A DNA stretch of 9,709 bases, from NCBI GenBank assembly GCA_002422065.1, contig DITO01000067.1, positions 1,274 through 10,982 of the forward strand, given 5' to 3'. Positions 5,637-9,709 of this stretch are shown here, piece after piece; positions within the stretch are counted from its first letter, which is position 1; the number at the start of each line of letters is the position of its first letter. Origin of the DNA: Erysipelotrichaceae bacterium UBA6182 (GTDB taxonomy: Bacteria; Bacillota_I; Bacilli_A; Erysipelotrichales; Erysipelotrichaceae). Under the pieces are notes generated by a model that was given only the letters and a program-made list of their open reading frames with translations, was not told the DNA's origin and did no database searches. The position numbers and the translations under genes are program-made.

Positions 5637-5813
5637 ATGAAACCCTACAAAGACATGAACGAGGAAGAACGCCTAGCATACATTGAGGAGTGCAAGAGGA
5701 CGTTGGGGATTGAGTTTGAAATTGACAGCAAGAAAGAATGTTGTGATTGTGCTAGTCAAATTGTAGAAGAATATATTGATAAAAATAAAAAGGAGAATAA
5801 GGCAAATGAGTGA
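5637..5813 (+). CDS. Small acidic Cys-rich protein (58 residues)
   Basis: The gene has a strong AGAGGAG site just before its ATG and ends inside the next gene. The protein is acidic and helical in its first half (Asn-Glu-Glu-Glu-Arg-Leu-Ala-Tyr-Ile-Glu-Glu-Cys). Then comes Cys35-Cys36-Asp-Cys38 with an earlier Cys19, which might bind a metal, although a full four-Cys ribbon is not laid out in the usual spacing. The tail is rich in Lys, Asn and Glu. I do not recognise it. Confidence 0.75.
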   Translation: MKPYKDMNEEERLAYIEECKRTLGIEFEIDSKKECCDCASQIVEEYIDKNKKENKANE

Positions 5814-6285
5814 AGAAAGAAAAAGAGAAACAAGGTTTGAGTATGTAGGGTATAGCGAGAAAGAAGCCATCGTTGTAAATGAGTTAAGAGAGAAGTTAGA
5901 AGAAGTAAAGCAAATCCACGAAACGAACGTGAAGCAACTTGAGGACACATTGGAACAGTTGAATATTCAAGCATGGTTCTTAGAAAACTCACGCAAGGTG
6001 TTTAGAGGTGCTAAGGGTGTTCAACAGAAGTACAACAACTTTAGAGATAAGCAACTTGATGTAAGCAAGAAAGAGATTGTGAAGTATGAGGGCATGTTGA
6101 AAGATGAAAAGAAACTATTGGACAACATTACAGCGTACATCACTGACTTTGAATCGCACACGACATTTGAGGTGTTGGTTGATGATGACATTGAGCGTGT
6201 AGTGAAGATTGCGTATGACAGAGAATTTTATTTGCACATTGTGGGATTGGCAAAGGTAATAGGGCTTATTGAACTTAGCGAATAA
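5806..6285 (+). CDS. Coiled-coil protein of unknown function (159 residues)
   Basis: The protein is dominated by long charged helices. One runs at about 24-60 (Glu-Leu-Arg-Glu-Lys-Leu-Glu-Glu) and another at about 75-115, and the C-terminal part has Asp-Asp-Asp-Ile-Glu-Arg-Val-Val. I prefer the ATG at 5806, with AAGGAGA about ten bases upstream. A TTG at 5776 would add ten basic residues but has no proper site. The start overlaps the end of the 58-residue gene by eight bases. Twenty-three bases separate it from the membrane protein gene that follows, so it may work with that protein as a cytoplasmic scaffold; this is inference. Confidence 0.8.
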   Translation: MSEERKRETRFEYVGYSEKEAIVVNELREKLEEVKQIHETNVKQLEDTLEQLNIQAWFLENSRKVFRGAKGVQQKYNNFRDKQLDVSKKEIVKYEGMLKDEKKLLDNITAYITDFESHTTFEVLVDDDIERVVKIAYDREFYLHIVGLAKVIGLIELSE

Positions 6286-6308
6286 ACTGTTTTGGAAAGG
6301 ACAACGAT

Positions 6309-7421
6309 ATGAGTAAATTTGATGAGGTTATGAATAAGTCGAATGGTGTTGATGGAAGTGGACAAGATGAAGTCAATCGTGTTGAGAGAATAAAGGACAC
6401 GTTCAACCAAGTGTATGAAGCACAGAAAAAGTCTGGAGATAAGATATTGCATTGGACACAAAGATACGGCACACAAATACTTATGGTTGTATCATCGTTC
6501 ATCATGATAGGTGTTCAACAATTTGCTGAACCTAAATTTGATCCATACTTTTTCACAAGACCGAGATTTTGGTATGAGTATCTACCGTTCATAACTGCGA
6601 CATGGTTAATCTTGTTTGCTACCACGACAGGTGCGTTCAAGGTTTACATGGAAACTGATAGGGCATATCTCAATTTAGAGAGAAGCATACAAGACCATGT
6701 AGATGAAGATAGCAAAAACCCCTTTATTAAAAAGGGTGCATTACACGAAGATAGAGATAACAAGAAACGTGCGTATAAGAGAAAGATAACAAGGCAACTT
6801 GCAAGGCAGATGAAGAAGTACGGTATTGGCACATTCGATGTTTTGATAATCTATCTGGGGTTGATTAAACCTAAAACTGATGATGAGGGAAACATGGACG
6901 TATCGACCGATTTACTATTAAAAGGTATAAAGATACCACCCAAGCGTGAAAAACGTGTTCAGGCTCATCTACAAGCGTTATACGAGATGTTGAGCGATGA
7001 ATACCTAGAAGCCAATATCGATAATATTAAAATACGATATACGCAAGTCACACCTACGCTTCTTACACATGGTTTCTCACCACGAACTAAGGAAACGTAC
7101 GAACCTAACTATCAAGCAAATGACAAGTCGCAAATTATTCAAGAGTTTGGTTATGGACAAATAGTCACCATGATTGTCATGTTCATTCTACTAAGCCTTG
7201 ACTTGGTGAGTAAAGAAACTTCATGGGCGACATGGGTGTTCTTCTCACTCAAAGCATTTCAACTTCTATGGGCGTATCTAAAAGGTAGTGCAAGAGCAAA
7301 ACCTCTATTCAAGAGAACTCATGTGAAAGCACTTCAAGAACGAGAGAACTCTCTCAACGATTATCGTAGGAAATATGGTAAAAAGGAAACACCACTTAAA
7401 CAAGAGGAAGCCGTATCATAG
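6309..7421 (+). CDS. Four-span membrane protein with a large internal soluble domain
   Basis: The largest gene of the block encodes 370 residues. After a polar N-terminus (1-50) come two likely membrane spans (about 54-72 and 92-112), then a charged region of about 170 residues (113-281) with one weaker hydrophobic patch (174-187). Two more spans follow (about 283-300 and 306-324), then a basic tail. With even-numbered spans, the ends and the central domain would share one side, probably the cytoplasm by the positive charge of the loops. I recognise no transporter or enzyme motif. GGAAAGGA precedes the ATG. It is the last gene of the operon, and its TAG lies in the terminator hairpin. Possible jobs are host-envelope remodelling or exclusion, but these are guesses. 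Confidence 0.82.
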   Translation: MSKFDEVMNKSNGVDGSGQDEVNRVERIKDTFNQVYEAQKKSGDKILHWTQRYGTQILMVVSSFIMIGVQQFAEPKFDPYFFTRPRFWYEYLPFITATWLILFATTTGAFKVYMETDRAYLNLERSIQDHVDEDSKNPFIKKGALHEDRDNKKRAYKRKITRQLARQMKKYGIGTFDVLIIYLGLIKPKTDDEGNMDVSTDLLLKGIKIPPKREKRVQAHLQALYEMLSDEYLEANIDNIKIRYTQVTPTLLTHGFSPRTKETYEPNYQANDKSQIIQEFGYGQIVTMIVMFILLSLDLVSKETSWATWVFFSLKAFQLLWAYLKGSARAKPLFKRTHVKALQERENSLNDYRRKYGKKETPLKQEEAVS

Positions 7422-7435
7422 GCTTCTTTTTTTTT
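7404..7435 (+). terminator. Rho-independent terminator of the rightward operon
   Basis: GAAGCC (7407-7412), an eight-base loop, and GGCTTC (7421-7426) form a six-pair stem, extended by weaker pairs below, followed by nine T (7427-7435). The stop codon of the membrane protein gene lies in the loop and the first base of the right arm. Confidence 0.88.
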
Positions 7436-7441
7436 ATTGTG

Positions 7442-7473
7442 TAAAGAAAAAAGCAACCATTAAATGATTGCTT
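7442..7473 (-). terminator. Rho-independent terminator of the leftward operon
   Basis: Read leftward, AAGCAATCAT, a three-base TTA loop and ATGGTTGCTT form a ten-pair stem with one G-T pair, followed by a T-rich run (complement of 7442-7450). The TAA stop of the 176-residue membrane protein gene lies at the top of the hairpin. Confidence 0.85.
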
Positions 7474-7990
7474 GTGTTTGTTTGTTGCCTTTGTTCAACT
7501 TTGAAATCCTTTGTTGCTTGAGTATATCTAAGGTTTCGTGCGTTGTTTCTTTCTTGAGTTCGGCTTGTAATTCCTTTTGCTTCATGACTTCAACATCATA
7601 GGGTGCGTATGCAATCAATGATAAGTAATTGCTTGCTGTGAGAATACCGAAGAACCATAGAAATGCGTTGATGAAAAACGATGAAATGGCTAACACGATA
7701 AACACTGTTAAGAACACATGACCCCATTTAGCACGACTTGCTGTTGCACCTAACGTGTTATAACTCTCTGCCCACATCTTAATTTTGCCACGCATGAAGA
7801 AAGCAATCATAGCAAAGAATATCATTCCCCAACCTGTGATAGCATATCTAGCGTTTTCAAACGTGAAGATGTTGTACTGCCATGCGACATACCATAACGG
7901 TATGCCCACTTGAATGGTAGTGCCTAGCAATCCAAACGCTTTAGTCTTAGTATCAAGCAAGACTTTAGTGCCTTTCTTGTTTAATCTCAT
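7460..7990 (-). CDS. Multi-span membrane protein, holin candidate
   Basis: The 176-residue protein has hydrophobic spans at about 17-38, 50-66 and 90-128, the last long enough for two passes. A charged helical tail follows (about 132-176), rich in Lys, Gln and Glu. I chose the ATG at 7990 because GAGGGGG lies about eight bases before it. An ATG at 8008 would add six residues without a site of its own. The stop of the preceding gene falls between site and start, so the two are coupled. The place after a tail-linked module and the several spans would suit a lysis or membrane-disruption role, but no endolysin is seen and the protein is long for a classic holin. I do not recognise the family. Confidence 0.8.
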   Translation of the reverse strand: MRLNKKGTKVLLDTKTKAFGLLGTTIQVGIPLWYVAWQYNIFTFENARYAITGWGMIFFAMIAFFMRGKIKMWAESYNTLGATASRAKWGHVFLTVFIVLAISSFFINAFLWFFGILTASNYLSLIAYAPYDVEVMKQKELQAELKKETTHETLDILKQQRISKLNKGNKQTQAII

Positions 7991-7994
7991 GAGG

Positions 7995-8489
7995 TTATAC
8001 CCCCTCAATTTCGAGTTCTATACCTTTGTCAATTTCTACTGAAACTTTACTTAGTGTTTCTTCAACTTGAATTGCTTCACTCATAGCGTCACGAACATCA
8101 GCACTAATGGTTGCAACAGACTTAATGACTGTGTAGAAACCTTTCTTTTGTGCAATAGGTACATTAACGTATGGTATCAATCCAACGATAGCGTCTTTAA
8201 GAAGTTGATTGTCTTTTTCAGAAGCATTGAGTTTCGCAACCAATGGATTAACAATGTCCTTAAGGATTTCTTTCTTAATGTCGTCAAAGCCATCGATGAC
8301 TACCTTAGCAACTTTATTGATTTCAGCTTTAGCAACTCTTTGGAAAGTCATGCTCTCGTTGATGTTGTTGCCGATTCTCTTATTAACTACTTTGTCAATA
8401 ACGAACGTCTTGAGCGATATGATCCCCAAGTTCATAGACAATAATACTTCTGCACCGTATGTGCTTAATAAATTAGTCAACCATTCCAT
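7995..8489 (-). CDS. Helical protein with hydrophobic N-terminus, possibly membrane-tethered
   Basis: The 164 residues start with a largely hydrophobic segment (about 3-26, then Phe-Val-Ile-Asp), which could be one membrane span or an amphipathic anchor. Helical, mixed-charge sequence follows (about 45-100), then a Pro-containing hydrophobic patch near 104-112 and an acidic end. The form recalls small phage holins or membrane-anchored lysis accessories with a single N-terminal span, but nothing decides it. The start at 8489 has AGAGGGG upstream and lies 17 bases inside the end of the preceding gene. Its stop overlaps the region used as binding site for the next gene. Confidence 0.78.
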   Translation of the reverse strand: MEWLTNLLSTYGAEVLLSMNLGIISLKTFVIDKVVNKRIGNNINESMTFQRVAKAEINKVAKVVIDGFDDIKKEILKDIVNPLVAKLNASEKDNQLLKDAIVGLIPYVNVPIAQKKGFYTVIKSVATISADVRDAMSEAIQVEETLSKVSVEIDKGIELEIEGV

Positions 8490-8775
8490 ATTTTTTTAAC
8501 CCCTCTTTAATTTTTTTATTTTCTTGTAAAACATGTTTCAATGCGTTCTTAATTTTTTTATTCCTTTCTAACTGATCCTTGTTGAACTTAACCAAGTCAT
8601 TTACTACCTCACCAAGACTTCTATCACACGAAGCAAGATAAACTTCATCTAATGAGAAGAATTGACTTTTACCATTAAGATGTGCATAAACCATACCTTC
8701 TTTGCGTTTAGACTTACGCTTTAATAGAGTTTCCTCATCATCTTTGTCAATATAAACTTCTCTTTCTTTTTCCAT
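8473..8775 (-). CDS. Charged coiled-coil protein (100 residues)
   Basis: The protein starts with a very charged, Lys/Glu/Asp-rich stretch (1-27). A compact part follows with Gly-Met-Val-Tyr-Ala-His-Leu and Phe-Phe-Ser-Leu-Asp-Glu-Val-Tyr, then a long basic helix (about 63-96, with Asn-Lys-Lys-Ile-Lys repeated), typical of a coiled coil. I recognise no family. AAAGGAG precedes the ATG at a good distance and overlaps the stop of the tiny membrane gene before it. The position between small membrane proteins suggests a shared job, which is inference. Confidence 0.8.
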   Translation of the reverse strand: MEKEREVYIDKDDEETLLKRKSKRKEGMVYAHLNGKSQFFSLDEVYLASCDRSLGEVVNDLVKFNKDQLERNKKIKNALKHVLQENKKIKEGLKKYGMVD

Positions 8776-8787
8776 TTTTTCTCTCCT

Positions 8788-8877
8788 TTACATTCCAATT
8801 AAAACGCCAATCACAATCAGCACGATAAATACAATCGCGAACATGAACATAATTTGTCTATCTTCCTTGTTCCTCAT
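8788..8877 (-). CDS. Tiny single-span membrane protein (29 residues)
   Basis: A short polar start (Met-Arg-Asn-Lys-Glu-Asp-Arg-Gln) is followed by one continuous hydrophobic span rich in Ile, Val, Phe and Met to the end. The charge layout suggests the N-terminus faces the cytoplasm. It overlaps the gene before by 20 bases, with a purine-rich GAGAGAG stretch upstream as a modest binding site. It lies directly before a gene with a strong site. Such tiny membrane proteins are common in phage late regions. I cannot name a role. Confidence 0.6.
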   Translation of the reverse strand: MRNKEDRQIMFMFAIVFIVLIVIGVLIGM

Positions 8878-8968
8878 CACGCTTCACTCTCTCTTTCGTA
8901 TCGTGGTCGCCAAGTGTTAAGAAGATACCTAGCATACTCACGAAGAACACAATAATTAAAAGTTCCAT
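8858..8968 (-). CDS. Tiny single-span membrane protein (36 residues)
   Basis: The protein begins Met-Glu-Leu-Leu-Ile-Ile-Val-Phe-Phe and stays hydrophobic to about residue 19, then ends in a charged tail rich in Asp, Lys, Arg and Glu. One membrane span is likely. There is no clear Shine-Dalgarno site. Where one would be expected is the ten-base palindrome CCCAATTGGG, two bases before the ATG, so translation may be weak or controlled. Together with the overlapping 29-residue gene it could form a two-part membrane unit, but this is speculative. Confidence 0.58.
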   Translation of the reverse strand: MELLIIVFFVSMLGIFLTLGDHDTKERVKRDEEQGR

Positions 8969-8970
8969 AG

Positions 8971-8980
8971 CCCAATTGGG
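8971..8980. promoter_or_regulatory. Ten-base palindrome next to the start of the 36-residue gene
   Basis: CCCAATTGGG is a perfect inverted repeat lying where a ribosome binding site should be. It could be a protein site, a small RNA fold, or chance. A short GTGC/GCAC pair flanks it to the right. Confidence 0.3.
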
Positions 8981-8992
8981 TAGAGAGTGCGG

Positions 8993-9349
8993 TTAAGCAC
9001 CCTCATAATATATTGTTGACTGTTCTTTGCATAAATTGACGTAATTGCGATATTGTAAATATTCTTCGTCTTGGGCGTTTGCAATACCTTTGTTAATCAC
9101 TGCGAATTCAGCGTCTTGAGTATAACGAAGACGAATAAGCGCCGAAACCATTTCGTGTCGGTGTGTGATTGAAGTTGTGATGTGCGTCAATTCTGACTCA
9201 TACACTGTTACTTCTTCGCCGTCCTGAATTTTTAACTTTGGTGTGACGTTCTCATTACCAATGATTTCGTAAATTGTACCGCTTAAATGTCTGATTGCTG
9301 TATCATCTGGCACTTGCGTTGATTCGTTTTTAATCTTTCTAATTTCCAT
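8993..9349 (-). CDS. Tail-region protein of unknown function (118 residues)
   Basis: The N-terminal half looks beta-rich with polar turns (Ser-Gly-Thr-Ile-Tyr-Glu-Ile, Glu-Glu-Val-Thr-Val-Tyr-Glu). The C-terminal half is helical and ends in a phrase of the form Arg-Tyr-x-x-Asp-x-Glu-Phe-Ala, later Tyr-x-x-Tyr-x-Asn-Tyr-Val-x-x-Cys-Lys. I associate this ending with small proteins encoded just after phage tail-fibre or host-specificity genes, but this is from memory of the pattern, not a search. The start overlaps the reverse transcriptase gene by 11 bases and has AAGGAG about ten bases upstream. A role as tail assembly helper or minor tail part is plausible. Confidence 0.72.
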   Translation of the reverse strand: MEIRKIKNESTQVPDDTAIRHLSGTIYEIIGNENVTPKLKIQDGEEVTVYESELTHITTSITHRHEMVSALIRLRYTQDAEFAVINKGIANAQDEEYLQYRNYVNLCKEQSTIYYEGA

Positions 9350-9709
9350 GTCTAATTAACTCCTTCATAAGTTTTATATTTTCAAAATACTTTTTGTATA
9401 GCATGTATGAATCTGAATGCTTAAGCCAACCTAAGTAACTCATCATGCTACAAGCTAAATGTTTGGTGGGCTTCTTTTTGAATTTGAAGTATCGTTTACG
9501 CATTCTTCGGGTGATCCTTTTTCTGACATACGTCTTATCGCGGTGGAATACATATCCCACGAAATCGAGCGGACGTTTGTCAACGTTGAACACCTGCCAA
9601 TTTTCTTTTATGGTAAGACTTTCTTTCTTAAGAAATGCTTCAATCAATAATTTGTCTTTACGCAGCTTCTTTTTGTTGCTTCCAAAGATAACCATATCAT
9701 CCATGTATC
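9339..9709 (-). CDS. Reverse transcriptase, C-terminal part, cut by the right edge
   Basis: The gene enters from beyond the window. The codon before the first visible Met is TAC, so the sequence opens with Tyr-Met-Asp-Asp, the YxDD catalytic motif of reverse transcriptase that binds two metal ions. Next come a helix, Leu-Thr-Ile-Lys-Glu-Asn-Trp, and then Leu-Asp-Phe-Val-Gly-Tyr with an Arg/Lys-rich segment, matching the region between palm and thumb. The end has Ser-Tyr-Leu-Gly-Trp-Leu-Lys-His, common in tail-linked and retroelement-type enzymes of gut phages. The fingers and the first two acids are missing from view. No maturase or intron part follows. A diversity-generating retroelement enzyme is the most likely class, by context; a defence-type or retron enzyme remains possible. 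Confidence 0.85.
   Translation of the reverse strand, partial: YMDDMVIFGSNKKKLRKDKLLIEAFLKKESLTIKENWQVFNVDKRPLDFVGYVFHRDKTYVRKRITRRMRKRYFKFKKKPTKHLACSMMSYLGWLKHSDSYMLYKKYFENIKLMKELIRHGN

Noticed and set aside
5776..5805. TTG start adding ten residues to the coiled-coil protein
   Set aside because: There is no suitable site before it, while AAGGAGA precedes the ATG at 5806.
5673..5992. Two leftward open frames opposite the 58- and 159-residue genes
   Set aside because: They are Phe/Leu/Ser-rich mirror images of Lys/Glu-rich coiled-coil sequence, with no binding sites.
7991..8008. Upstream ATG adding six residues to the multi-span membrane protein
   Set aside because: The GAGGGGG site lies between this ATG and the one at 7990, favouring the latter.
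8067..8499. Rightward open frames of 125 and 96 residues opposite the 164-residue gene
   Set aside because: They lack binding sites, sit inside a well-supported leftward operon, and give unnatural Ser/Leu/Asn-rich products typical of antisense reading.
8776..8992. Template repeat of a diversity-generating retroelement downstream of the reverse transcriptase
   Set aside because: The stretch is filled by two overlapping tiny membrane genes, and I saw no second copy of it in the window.
9339..9709. Group II intron maturase
   Set aside because: After the reverse transcriptase part the protein ends soon after the Ser-Tyr-Leu-Gly-Trp phrase, with no maturase or endonuclease domain. The next gene overlaps it, leaving no room for intron RNA domains.

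Overview
The window looks like part of a tailed-phage or prophage genome from a low-GC Gram-positive host (Bacillota). The reasons are tightly packed small genes, strong AGGAG-type ribosome binding sites, ATGA stop/start overlaps, a lipoprotein with a Gram-positive style lipobox, and a protein built like Spx, a regulator known mainly from Bacillota. TGA is used as a stop throughout, so the standard bacterial code (table 11) applies. I see no tRNA, rRNA, CRISPR array or insertion sequence, and no gene-free stretch over 300 bases.

Rightward block, 1-7421. This reads as one long operon of nucleic-acid and host-interaction genes. It opens with the C-terminal part of an unrecognised gene (1-237) and a small unknown gene. 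A PD-(D/E)XK nuclease follows (535-1380), with two similar coiled-coil plus hairpin proteins, a small zinc-ribbon protein, a RuvC-like RNase H-fold protein whose catalytic acids look eroded (2470-2931), and an Spx/ArsC-like thioredoxin-fold protein without its CxxC (2937-3362). Next comes a chain of small unknown genes joined by overlaps (3334-5253). One of them is split by a frameshift at a run of seven A. The block ends with a short lipoprotein (5250-5624), a small acidic Cys-rich protein, a coiled-coil protein, and a 370-residue membrane protein (6309-7421) whose stop codon lies inside a rho-independent terminator.

Leftward block, 9709-7460. It begins at the right edge with the C-terminal part of a reverse transcriptase, cut exactly at its YMDD motif. 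Then come a 118-residue protein of a type I associate with phage tail regions, two tiny single-span membrane proteins, a charged 100-residue protein, a helical 164-residue protein, and a 176-residue multi-span membrane protein. This is the order expected after a tail-fibre gene, and the membrane genes may include a holin. Its own terminator faces the rightward one, so the two operons converge at 7404-7473.

How they fit together: the rightward genes look like a recombination and host-takeover set (exonuclease, resolvase-like fold, a possible RNA polymerase-binding Spx mimic, surface lipoprotein). The leftward genes look like the end of a late structural module with a reverse transcriptase, possibly of a diversity-generating retroelement. 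If so, its template and variable repeats must lie outside this window, because I saw none inside. Most of the small proteins have no function I can name.
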